Source: Sciurus carolinensis
Taxonomy: Eukaryota; Chordata; Mammalia; Rodentia; Sciuridae
Direction of reading: 5' to 3'
DNA length: 64,000 nucleotides
Assembly (NCBI RefSeq): GCF_902686445.1
Contig: NC_062221.1
Span: 37,030,575-37,094,574 of the forward strand
In this document: positions 23,917 through 33,896 of the stretch, piece after piece
Layout of the letters: every line of letters starts with the position of its first letter
Numbering within the stretch: position 1 is the first letter of the stretch
Notes under the pieces: model-generated
Databases searched by the model: none
What the model saw: only the letters and a program-made list of their open reading frames with translations
Told to the model about the DNA's origin: nothing
Made by a program: the position numbers and the translations under genes

Positions 23917-25140
23917 TTTTAAAAAAAAAAAAAAATTATTTATTTTGATTCATTGTACACAAATGGAGTACAACTCTTGCTTCTCTGGTAGTACACGAAG
24001 TAGAGTCATACCATTTGTGTATTCATACATGTACATAATGATGTTTGTCTCATTCTGTTATTTTTCCTTTCCCCCCCACCCCTCTTATTCCTCTATACAA
24101 TCCATCCTTCCTCCATTCTTGCCTCTCTCCCACCCCCCTGTTATGTATCATCATCCACTTATCAGAGAGATCATGTGGCCTTTGATTTTTTGGGATTGGC
24201 TTATCTCACTTAGCACGATATTCTCCAACTGCATCCATTTACCAGCAAATGCCATAATTTTATTCTTCTTTATCACTGAGTAATATTCCATTGTGTATAT
24301 ATACCAGTTTCTTTACCCATTCATCAATTGAAGGGTATCTAGGTTGGTTCCACAATCTAGCTATTGCGAATTAAGCAGCTATGAACATTGATGTGACTGC
24401 ACCACTATAGTATGCTGATTTTAAGTACTTTGGTTATAGACCAAGGAGTGGGATAGCTAAGCCAAATGATGGTTCCATTCCAAGTTTTCTAAGGAATCTC
24501 CACATCGTTTTCCAGAGTGGCTGCACTAATTTACAACCCCACCAGCAATGTATGAGTGTACCTTTTTCCCCACATCCTCACCAAACCTATTCTTGCTTGT
24601 ATTCTTGGTAATAGCCATTCTAATTGGGGTGAGATGGAATCTTAGGGTAATTTTGATTTGCATTTCTCTTATACTAGAGATGTTGAACATTTTTTCATAT
24701 ATCTGTTGATTGATTGTAGATCTGTGAAGTGTTTGCTCATTTCCTTAGCCCATTTATTGATTGGGTTATTTGTATTCTTGGTGTAAAGTTTTTTGAGTTC
24801 TTTATAAATTCTGGAGATTAGTGCTCTATCTGAAGTGTGTGTGGCAAAGATTTTTCTCCCACTCTGTAGTCTCTCTCTTCACATTGCTGATAATTTCCTT
24901 TGTTGAGAAAAAGCTTTTTTGTTTGAATCTATCTAAAAGATAGCCTCTTCAACAATGGTGCTAGGAAAACTGGAAATCCATATGCAGCAAAATTCAACTA
25001 AACCCCTATCTCTCACCCTGCACAAAACTCAACTCAAAATGGATTAAGGACCTTAGAATCAGACCAGAGACCCTGCACCTTATAGAAGAAAAAAAAGGTA
25101 CAAATCTTCATCATGTCGGCTTAGGACCAGACTTCCTTAA
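23917..25140 (-). mobile_element. Twin-primed (5'-inverted) L1 inside the MLT2 LTR
   Basis: Seen: 23917-24937 is the 3' part of an L1 on the minus strand (3' UTR plus ORF2 end, to GATAGATTCAAACAAAAAAGC). From about 24938 to 25140 the L1 sequence continues in plus orientation (AAAAGATAGCCTCTTCAACA ... GGACCAGACTTCCTTAA). The inverted piece is the ORF2 segment that normally lies just upstream, and about 50 bp between the two is missing. A 12-bp duplication flanks the whole. Known: this is the product of twin priming during L1 integration. There is no open frame. Confidence 0.93.
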
Positions 25141-25152
25141 ATTCAGGTTCTT
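25141..25152. repeat. Right target-site duplication of inverted L1
   Basis: ATTCAGGTTCTT, a perfect copy of 23905-23916. Confidence 0.93.
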
Positions 25153-25582
25153 AGTGGATTGAATAATGCTCACCCACATTGGTGAAGATAATCCTTTCTT
25201 CTGTCTACCTATTCAGATGCAAATCTCTTCTACAAGAATGTTGATGGACACAAAGAAATAATGTTAACAATCTGTCTTGACATCCATCGGTCAAGCTGGA
25301 CTACAAAATCAACCATCACACCTATCTATCTGTGTCACCTGCTAGAATGTTGACTCCAAAATCACAGAAAAAATTTTAGTGTGTGTATATAAACACACAG
25401 CACAGATATAAATTGACACCTGAAATACTATAACTACTCAACATTTTTGAATCAGTTTAAAAGGACTTAATTCCTTATTCCCCAAAAAGGCTTAGAATGC
25501 TAGCTAATAAGATCTAAATGGAGAAATTTTCCTTATACTAAATTCTTAAATTACAATAGTGTAAAATCAAACAATAATTTGC

Positions 25583-25934
25583 TGCCACCGCTTGCCACCA
25601 ACCAGTGGACAAATGACACGTACACTTCAGAGGTTCATGAAGCAGCTTTGACTTTATTCAGATAACACCCTCAATATATAAGCAGTCTCATGCATATGCA
25701 ATTGTAACCAGATATGTCCATCCAATCCTATTAAAGGTCAAGCGATCACGAGCTCAAGCATACATGTAAAATATATCTGTCCACACGCTAAGCGGCTGAA
25801 CTAATTATCATACAGCCAATGGTAAACGCTTCCTGTTTTTCTCAAGGCGCATTCAGCACGCCCTTTGGCTCTCTGCCAGTTGCCATCTTTGGATGCATGT
25901 GGCTAACCCTGGGCCCTGGGTCTCACCCACCACA
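25583..25934 (-). mobile_element. ERVK-type solo LTR with exact 6-bp duplication
   Basis: Seen: on the minus strand it begins TGTGGTGGGTGAGACC and ends GGTGGCA (TG...CA), 352 bp. It contains GCTTATATATTGAGG (TATA-like) and CTGAATAAAGTCAAAGC (polyadenylation signal). ATTTGC flanks both sides (25577-25582 and 25935-25940). A 6-bp target duplication is characteristic of class II (ERVK/IAP-like) integrase. No internal gag/pol region or primer-binding site is present, so it is a recombination-derived solo LTR. Class assignment rests on duplication length and layout. Confidence 0.88.
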
Positions 25935-25940
25935 ATTTGC

Positions 25941-26639
25941 CTCCAAACTGATGATATAATAATATCCATAACTATAAAATTGAAAATTTTAATTCAAGGA
26001 AAAATGCTGAAAAGAGTTAACAGAGCTTAAAAATCTTGATTAAGAATGGAACCAAGGTTTTTCCATGCCAAGGTAAGGTAAAAAAATGCCAACCTGGTTG
26101 ATGGAGTTATCAAGATCATTAATATATTTAGCACATACTTTAAAATATGCAAATTGTGCTAAATTCTGGAGATGCACAATGAATATAACTGAATTACTGT
26201 TTTCAATATTTTTGCAACATTTTACCTGGCACCCTAAGTATTTACAAAGTATGATTTGGTTCTCTTTAAATGTCTTGTTCTACAATCATGATTATAAAGA
26301 CTTTGTTAAGGCTATAATGTCAAATTTAAGTTTTATAGGCACAGAGAAGACACACCCAAGATGTTATTTCTCAGAATAGACCATCCACATATTTATTTTT
26401 TGTACATTTCAGACAACTGATAAAGACAAATACAGCAGTATGTTATTATATAGCAGTTTGTAAGTCTTCAATATCAAGGTTTAATGGATTGAATTTGACC
26501 TGTCCAAGAGGCCCACAAAAAGGGTATACTCAAGAACAGCAGGCCATTTCAGACACAAATTCCCTGTCGATATAAGGGATAGCAGAGCCATACAGATCGG
26601 TCCCAGCATGAATTGAGGTGAATTTGTTAGGGATTTGAC
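25941..26639. other. No gene recognised
   Basis: A 97-codon plus-strand ORF (26086-26379) and a 68-codon minus-strand ORF show no motifs. 26500-26639 may be an upstream part of the LTR that follows. Confidence 0.4.
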
Positions 26640-26972
26640 TGTGACAATGTGTTGGGAGAAATCCTAGTTCTTGGCTGGCAGCAGTGAACGTCTCAACTGT
26701 GTTAACCTGCAGGGAGAAGCGTTCCCCTCTGGCCACCTAGGAAAGTAGACAATTGCCCTAAGTTGACTCAGTGTTACCTGGGGAACCTGTATAGGAACCT
26801 GGTGGTCTGATCCTCTGTGGCACATTGTGATTGGTAGAAACCTATAAAATGTATAGCTGTTCCTGCAATAAATGAGTTTGCAGGCTGCTTACCACAAGCC
26901 TGCTTCCACCCAGCTCCCGGAGTCTGGGTCTTGACTCTGCGTCCTTACCAGTGTCTGAGCTAACCTGGCACA
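26640..26972 (+). mobile_element. Putative solo LTR, plus strand
   Basis: Seen: TGTGACAATGTG at the start, a TATA-like CCTATAAAATG, then CTGCAATAAATGAG (polyadenylation signal) at a promoter-to-signal spacing typical of an LTR, and a C/T-rich U5-like end (CTGCGTCCTTACCAG ... CTGGCACA). The proposed flanks TTTGAC and ATAGAC agree at 4 of 6 bases. An ERV LTR is likely; the exact ends and class are uncertain. Confidence 0.6.
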
Positions 26973-27117
26973 ATAGACAAACTAGGACAATGACTTTTAC
27001 AGTTTGGGTAAGAAAAGAAAATACTGATTGAGTCAGTACTCTATACAATTCAAAGTACCATTTGGTATTGTTGTATTCATAACCCATGTTCTATTATCTG
27101 CCTCTTCCAAAGCAAAT

Positions 27118-27245
27118 TTTTTTTTCTTATTTTATTTTATTTTATTTTTTTATTTATTTATTTTTTTTTGCAGTGCTGGGGATTGAACCCAGGGCCTTGT
27201 GTTTGCAAGGTAAGCACTCTACCAACTGAGCTACATCCCCAGCCC
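27118..27245 (-). mobile_element. ID SINE, minus strand
   Basis: Seen: a long T-rich tail, then the reverse of a near-consensus ID body: GGGGATTGAACCCAGGGCC, TTGCAAGGTAAGCAC, AACTGAGCTACATCCCCAGC. The target duplication TCCAAAGCAAAT / TCCAAAGTAAAT (27106-27117 and 27246-27257) has one mismatch. Confidence 0.94.
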
Positions 27246-27671
27246 TCCAAAGTAAATTAATAGATGGATTACAATGAAAGACATCTATGTAATCCCTGGC
27301 ATATAACAGGAACTGAATATAATTGATTACTAAAATAATGTGTGCAACACAACTAATAAAAGGTGCAGTAAAAGCATAAGAAATCATAAATTAATAATAC
27401 CAAAAGAGTAGGTCACTTTACTTATATTTATTTATTTATTTTTTTTACTGAACATTTTTTTATTTTTTTTTTATTATTATTGTATACAAATGGGATACAT
27501 GTTGTTTCTCTATTTGTACATGGAGTCAAGGCATACCATTTGTGTAATCATACGTTTACATAGGGCAATGATGTTTGATTCATTATTTTTTTTCCCTTCC
27601 CCCCCATCCCTCCCACCCCTCTTTTCCCTCTATACAGTCCTTCTTTCCTTCATTCTTACCACACTCCTTAT

Positions 27672-27707
27672 CCCTAACCCTAAACCTAACCCTAAACCTA
27701 ATGCTAA
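27672..27707 (-). repeat. Telomere-like hexamer array in L1-A 3' UTR
   Basis: Seen: six hexamers in perfect register on the plus strand: CCCTAA, CCCTAA, ACCTAA, CCCTAA, ACCTAA, TGCTAA. On the sense strand this is TTAGGG-type sequence inside the G-rich 3' UTR. A related array is in L1-B at 45284-45313. Confidence 0.9.
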
Positions 27708-27733
27708 CCCTTCCCACCCCCCAATATATGTCC

Positions 27734-30700
27734 TCATCCACTTATCAGCGAGATCATTCGTCCTTTAGTTTTTTGAGATTGACTTATATCACTTAGCATG
27801 ATATTCTCCAATTTCATCCATTTGCCTGCAAATGCCATAATTTTATCATTCTTCATTGGGGAGTAATATTCCATTGTATATATATGCCACAGTTTCTTTA
27901 TCCATTCTTCAACTGATGGGCATCTAGGTTGGTTCCACAATCTGCCTATGGTGAATTGAGCAGCAATGAACATTGATGTGGCTGTATCTCTGTAGTATGC
28001 TGATTTTAAGTCCTTTGGGTATAGGCCAAGGAGTGGGATAGCTGGGTCAAATGGAGATTCCATTCCGAGCTTTCTGAGAAGTCTCCATACTGCTTTCCAG
28101 AGTGGCTGCACTAATTTGCAACCCCACCAGCAATGTATGAATGTACCTTTTTCACCACATCCTCGCCAACACCTATTGTTGCTTGTATTCTTGATAATCG
28201 CCATTCTAATTGGGGTGAGATGAAATATTAGGGTAGTTTTGATTTGCATTTCCCTTATTACTAGGGATGTTGAACATTTTTCCATATGTTTGTTGATTGT
28301 TTGTAGGTCTTCTTCTGTGAAGTGTCTGTTCATTTCCTTAGCCCATTTGTCAATTGGGTTATTTGTATTCTTGGTGTAGAGGTTTTTGACTTCTTTATAG
28401 ATTCTGGAAATTAACACTCTATCTGAAGTATGAGTGGCGAAGATATTCTCCCACTCTGTAGGCTCTCTCTTCACATTGCTGATAGTTTCCTTTGCTGAGA
28501 GAAAGCTTTTTAGTTTGAATCTATCCCAGTTGTTGATTCTTGCTTTTATTTCTTGTGCTATGGGAGTCCTGTTAAGAAAGTCTGATCCTAAGCCACCAAG
28601 TTGAAGATTTGGACCTACTTTTTCTTCTATAACATGCAGGGTCTCTGGTCTGATTCCGAGGTCCTTGATACATTTTGAGTTGAGTTTTGTGTAGGGTGAG
28701 AGATATGGGTTTAATTTCATTCTGTTGCATATGGTTTTCCAGTTTTCCCAGCACCATTTGTTGAAGAGGCTATCTTTTCTCCATTGCATATTTTTGGCAC
28801 CTCTGTCTAGTATGAGAAAATTGTATTTATTTGGGTTTGTGTCCATGTCCTCTATTCTGTACCATTGATCTACCTATCTATTTTGGTACCAATACCATGC
28901 CGTTTTTGTTACTATTGCTTTGTAGTACAGTTGAAGATCTGGTATTGCAATACCCCCTGCTTCGTTCGTTCTTGTTACTTAGGATTGCTTTAGCTATTCT
29001 AGATTTTTTATTCTTCCAGATGAATTTCATAATTTCTTGCTCTATTTCTGCAAGGTACATCATTGGGATTTTAATTGGAATTGCATTGAATCTGTATAGC
29101 ACTTTGGGTAGTATGGCCATTTTGACAATATTAATTCTGCCTATCCAGGATCATGGGAGATCTTTCCATCTTCTAAGGTTTTCTTGAATTTCTTTCTTTA
29201 GTGTTCTGTAGTTCTCATTGTAGAGGTCTTTCACCTCTTTTGTGAGATTGATTCCCAAGTATTTTATTTTTTTCGATGCTATTGTGAATGGGGTAGTTTT
29301 CCTAAATTCTCTTTCTGAGGATTCATCACTTATGTACAAAAATGCATTGGATTTATGAGCATTGATCTTCTAACCTGCTTCTTTACTGAATTCACATATG
29401 AGTTCTAAAAGTTTTCTGGTGGAGTTTCCAGGTTCCTCTAAATATATAATCATGTCGTCAGCGAACAGGGATAGTTTGAGTTCTTCTTTTCCTATTCGTA
29501 TCCCTTTAATTTCTTTGGTTTGTCTAATTGCTCTGGCTAGAGTCTCAAGGACAATGTTGAATAGAAGTGGTGAAAGAGGGCATCCCTGCCTTGTTCCAGT
29601 TTTTAGGGGGAACGCTTTCAGTTTTTCACCATTTAGAATGATATTGGCCATGGGCTTAGCGTAGATTGCCTTTATAATGTTAAGGAATGTTCCCACTATC
29701 CCTATTTTTTCTAGTGTTTTGAGCATGAAGGGGTGCTGTATTTTATCGAATGCTTTTTCTGCATCTATTGAAATAATCATGTGATTCTTAACTTTAAGTC
29801 TGTTGATATGGTGAATGACGTTTATTGATTTCTGAATGTTGAACCAACCTTCCATCCCTGGGATAAAACCCACTTGATTGTGGTGCACTATCTTTTTAAT
29901 ATATTATTGTATGCAATTTGCTAAAATTTTGTTTAGAATTTTTGCATCAATGTTCATTAAGGATATTGGTCTGAAATTTTCTTTCCTTGATGTGTCTCTG
30001 TCTGTTTTAGGTATCAGGGTGATATTGGCTTCATAGAATGAGTTTGGGAGGGTTCCCTCCTCTTCTATTTCATGGAATAGTTTGAGGAGTATTGGAATGA
30101 GCTCTTCTTTAAAGATTTTGTAGAACTCGGCTGAGAACCCATCTGGTCCTGGACTTTTCTTTGTTGGTAGGCTTTTGATGACCTCTTCTATTTCATTGCT
30201 TGAAATTGGTTTATTTAAGTTGTGTATGTCCTACCCGTTCAGTTTAGGTAATTCATATATCTCTAGAAATTTGTTGATGTCTTTGAGGTTTTCTGTTTTG
30301 TTGGAGTATAGATTTTCGAAATAGCTTCTAATTATGTTTTGTATTTCACTCGTGTCTGTTGTGATGCTTCCTTGTTCATTCCGAATTTTAGTAATTTGAG
30401 TTTTCTCCCTCTTTCTCTTTGTTAGTGTGGCTAAGGGTTTATCAATTTTATTTATTTTTTCAAAGAACCAACTATTTATTTTATTAATTTTTCCGATTGT
30501 TTCTTTTGTTTCGATTTCGTTGATTTCGGCTCTGATTTTAACTATTTCCTGTCTTCTACTACTTTTGGTATTGGTCTGCTCTTCTTTTTCTAGTGCTTTG
30601 AGCTGTAGTGTTAACTCGTTTATTTGTTGATTTCTACTTCTTTTTTTGAATGCACCCCATGAAATAAATCTTCCTCTAAGTACTGCTTTCATAGTGTCCC

Positions 30701-31571
30701 AGAGATTTTGATATGATGTGTCTTTGTTCTCATTTACTTCTAAGAATTTTTTTATTTCCCTTCTGATGTCTTCTGTTATCCAATCATCATATAATAGTGT
30801 ATTATTTAATCTCCAGGTATTGGAGAAGTTTCTGTTTTTTATTCTATCATTTATTTCTATTTTCAATCCATTAGAATCTGATAGAGTACAAGGTAGTATC
30901 TCTATCTTCTTGTATTTGCTAACAGTAGCTTTGTGGCATAAAATATGGTCTATTTTAGAGAAGGATCCATGTGCTGCTGAGAAGAAGGTGTATTCGTTCT
31001 TTGTTGGATGGTATATTCTATATATGTCTGTTAAGTCTAAATTGTTGATTGTGTTATTGAGATCTATGGTTTCTTTATTCAATTTTTGTTTGGACGATCT
31101 ATCCAGTGGTGAGAGAGGTGTGTTAAAATCGCCTAGTATTATTGTGTTGTGGTCCATTTGATTTCTGGAATTGAGAAGGATTTGTTTGACGTATGTGGAT
31201 GAGCCAATGTTCGGGGCATAGATATTTATGATTGTTATGTCTTGCTGATTTATGCTTCCCTTAAGCAGCATGTAATGTCCTTCTTTATCCCTTCTGACTA
31301 GTTTTGGCTTGAAGTCCACATTATCTGAAATGAGAATGGATACTCTAGCTTTTTTGCTGTGTCCGTGTGCATGGTATGTTTTTCCCCATCCTTTCACCTT
31401 TAGTCTATGGGTATCTCTTTCTATAAGATGAGTCTCTTGCAGGCAGCATATTGTTGGATTTTTCTTTTTAATCCAATCTGCCAGTCTATGTCTTTTGATT
31501 GACGAGTTCAGGCCATTAACTTTCAGGGTTATTATTGTGATATGATTTGTATTCCCAGTCATTTGACTCAT
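27734..31571 (-). pseudogene. L1-A ORF2 (endonuclease/reverse transcriptase), disabled
   Basis: ORF2p nicks target DNA and reverse-transcribes L1 RNA. Seen: an N-terminal endonuclease-like domain opening MSQMTGNTNHI, with QETHL and GDFNTPL; the C-terminal catalytic 'SDH' reads SDS (His lost). The RT domain has [12 protein letters not shown] and FADDM. The C-terminal Cys-rich motif [18 protein letters not shown] is intact (28.17 kb). In-frame stops occur at 30231, near 29889, at 29370 and at 29151, and the frame shifts around 28975, where a CGTT duplication lies. The start is the ATG 47 bp after the ORF1 stop. Confidence 0.95.
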
Positions 31572-31617
31572 TTTTGTTTTTGACCTGATTTGGTTTCTCC
31601 TTTATTTGGCTATTCCT

Positions 31618-32662
31618 TTAGGCTAGTTCCTCCTGTTGCTGATTTGCATTGTTGTTTTTCATCTCTTCCTCATGGAATATTTTGCTGAGAATGTTCTGTA
31701 ATGCTAGCTTTCTTTTTGCAAATTCCTTTAGCTTTTGTTTATCATGGAAGGATCTTATTTCATCGTCAAATTTGAAGGTAAGTTTTGCTGGGTATAAGAT
31801 TCTTGGTTGGCAACCATTTTCTTTCAGGGCTTGGTAAATGTTGTTCCAGGTCCTTCTGGCTGTTAGGGTCTGGATTTAAAAATCTGCTGATATTCTTATT
31901 GGTTTCTCTCTGAATGTAATTTGATTCTTTTCTCTCGCGGCCTTTAAAATTCTGTCTTTATTTTGTATGTTAGGTATCTTCATAATAATGTGCCTTGGTG
32001 TGGGTCTGTTGTAATTTTGTATATTTGGAGTTCTATAAGCCTCTTGTACTTGGTTTTCCATTTCATTCTTCAGATTTGGGAAATTTTCTGTTATTATTTC
32101 ATTGAATAGATTGTTCATTCCTTTGGTTTGTTTCTCTAAGCCTTCCTCAATCCCAATAATTCTCATTCGGCCTTTTCATGATATCCCATAATTCTTGTAG
32201 ATTCTGTTCATGATTTCTTACCATCTTTTCTGTTTGGCCAACTTTGTTTTCAAGATTAAATATTTTGTCTTCAATGTCTGAGGTTCTGTCTTCTAGGTGT
32301 TCTACCCTATTGGTTATGCTTTCTATGGAGTTTTTAACTTGGTTTATTGTTTCCTTCATTTCAAGTATTTCAGTTTGTTTTTTTTTCAGTATCTCTAACT
32401 CTTTATTGAAATGATCTCTTGCTTCCCGTTTTTGCTCTTTTAACTGTTGATTGGTGTGATCATTTAATGCCTGCATTTGCTCTTTCATCTCCTCCTTCTA
32501 TGCCTGCATTTGCTCTTTCATCTCCTCATTTTCTTCTCTGATTGTTTTAATTATGTACATTCTGAACTCCCTTTCTGACATTTCTTCTGCTGTGCTGTCA
32601 TTGGGTTTTATTGATGTAGTATCTAGGTTTGTTTGGGACATTTTCTTCTCTTGTTTTCTCAT
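31618..32662 (-). pseudogene. L1-A ORF1 (RNA-binding coiled-coil protein), disabled
   Basis: ORF1p is the trimeric RNA chaperone of the L1 particle. Seen: ATG at 32662 (MRKQEKKMSQTN in outline), a long Glu/Gln/Lys-rich coiled coil (32.55-32.2 kb), then the RRM/C-terminal region with EAYRTPNIQNYNRPTPRHII. A 33-bp tandem duplication (32468-32500 / 32501-32533) repeats KEQMQA and places TAG in frame. A second stop follows ISADF at 31876, and the frame shifts near 32160. The matching ORF1 of L1-B lacks the duplication. Confidence 0.93.
32468..32533 (-). repeat. 33-bp tandem duplication in ORF1 coiled coil
   Basis: Two adjacent copies starting TGCCTGCATTTGCTC on the plus strand, each 33 bp, so the frame is kept. 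The junction makes a TAG codon on the coding strand. Confidence 0.93.
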
Positions 32663-33122
32663 ATTGGTCAGATGTCAGTGGAAATCTGAGGTATTGCAGA
32701 TTTCCTCTATTGGCTTATAGTGTCCCGGTAGATTTCCAGTGTATCACCTCCCAGCCTTCAGTAGCCTGAAGTCTTGGAGGAACTTGATAATGCAGTGCTT
32801 CCAAAGAAAGTTGCCCCTAGCCCCTACTGGTTCCAGGGCTTGGAGCTGGCTCTGTGCTGAAAGGCTCTCACTGGGGGCCTGCACCGTGCAGCTGGCCGTG
32901 TGGGGGGAGCCCACCACCGGAGTGTGGAAAGCTACCTTGGGAAGACTCTAGCTGCCCTATCCTGCTATGATAATCCCACCCCTATCTGTGCCTGGCGCCC
33001 AGGCCAAGTTTTGCCCAGTGGGGGAGACTCACCCCGTGACTCTATTTTTGTCCAAGTCTCTCGATGACTCCCCTTCTTGAGTCCTGGGTTCTGGAGCGAC
33101 TGGAGATGCAGTCACCCTCTAG

Positions 33123-33135
33123 GTCACCATCTTGG
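33123..33135 (-). promoter_or_regulatory. YY1-like motif at internal monomer start
   Basis: The minus strand reads CCAAGATGGTGAC, one base off the better copy 594 bp upstream. The core AAGATGG matches the YY1 site known near the 5' end of human L1. Confidence 0.6.
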
Positions 33136-33716
33136 ATTGCCCCGTGGAAAGAGCCTGCGGCCAGAGTGGGCAGAGCCGCCTGAAGAAGTCTCTGGCTGCC
33201 CTGCCCTGATCCCAGATGCTGCTTGGGGATCGAAGCTCTCCGTTGGCTTGGGGACTTGTGGCTGTCTTTGTAGAAAAGCTCTCACTGGGCGGTCTGTTCC
33301 AAGAAGCTAGCCTTGAAAGGCACCTCCCACTGCAGGGGTCCAGGCTGCTTGGGGAGGTCGCTGGCTGCCCTGTCCTGGTCCCTGAAGCCACTTGCGGGCC
33401 AGAGTATGCTGTGCTGGCTCTGGGACTTGGAGCTTGTTCTGATCAGAAAGGCTCTCAGTAGGGGGCCTGCTCCGAGAACCTGGAGAAGCTGGCTGTGTAG
33501 GAGGGGCCCAGCACCAGAGTGGGCAGGGCTGCCTGTGGAAGACTCTAGCTGCCCTGCCCTGCTCCGATAAGACACCTCTATCTGGGCCTGCCACCGGGCC
33601 GAACATTACCCAGTGGGCAGACTCACCCGTGGGTCTATTTTGGTCCGAGTCTCTCAATGCCTCCCCTTCTTAACCTCTGCATTCTTGAGCGACTGGGGAT
33701 GCAGTCCCCCTCTAGT

Positions 33717-33728
33717 CCGCCATCTTGG
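33717..33728 (-). promoter_or_regulatory. YY1-like motif at monomer start
   Basis: The minus strand reads CCAAGATGGCGG, an exact match to a YY1 core (AAGATGGCGG). Confidence 0.65.
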
Positions 33729-33896
33729 ATCGTGCCCCGTGGAAAGAGCCTGCGGCCGGAGTGGGCAGAGCCGCCTGAAGAAGTCTCTGGCTGCCCTGCC
33801 CTGATCCCAGAGGCTGCTTGGGGATCGAAGCTCTCCGTTGGCTCGGGGACTTGTGGCTGTCTCTATGTAGAAATGCTCTCATTTTTGCTATATTTA

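Larger units (their letters stand above)
23658..25320 (-). mobile_element. MLT2-like ERVL LTR, minus strand, interrupted by L1
   Basis: Seen: the plus strand ends AAAATCAACCATCACA, the reverse complement of the MLT2-type start TGTGATGGTT. Upstream are GGATTGAATAATGCTCACCC, ACCTATTCAGATGC and AATAATGTTAACAA, and the far end at 23658 reads GTACATTAATAAGGGTTTTC, all in MLT2 order. The LTR is split between 23916 and 25153 by a twin-primed L1. The LTR parts add up to about 430 bp, close to a full MLT2. Confidence 0.78.
27431..33888 (-). mobile_element. Near-complete L1 (L1-A), minus strand
   Basis: Seen: all L1 parts in order on the minus strand: a repeated GC-rich 5' UTR (33888-32663), ORF1 (32662-31618), a short spacer, ORF2 (31571-27734), a G-rich 3' UTR and an A-rich tail ending near 27431. 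A possible but weak 8-bp flank TATATTTA lies at 27423-27430 and 33889-33896. ORF1 and ORF2 both carry stops, and ORF2 a frameshift, so it cannot move on its own. GC content rises sharply in the 5' UTR against the AT-rich surroundings. Confidence 0.95.
32663..33888 (-). promoter_or_regulatory. L1-A 5' UTR: tandem promoter monomers of about 595 bp
   Basis: Seen: 33009-33282 and 33604-33880 are near-identical and the flanking parts also align, giving a period of about 595 bp (TCTCGATG at 33057, TCTCAATG at 33652). Taking the YY1-like motif as monomer start, there is a partial monomer at 33880-33729, a full one at 33728-33136, and a third running into the ORF1 leader. Each holds sub-repeats beginning 'GCTCTCA' (near 32866, 33277, 33451, 33875). 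GC- and CpG-rich. Known: rodent L1s can carry tandem promoter monomers. Several ORFs across it are by-products. Confidence 0.88.

Noticed and set aside
27672..27707. Possible interstitial telomere (chromosome fusion point)
   Set aside because: It is embedded within the 3' UTR of an L1 and recurs in a second copy, so it is an element feature and not a fusion scar.
30718..31161. 147-codon plus-strand ORF
   Set aside because: Antisense of the ORF2 endonuclease domain.
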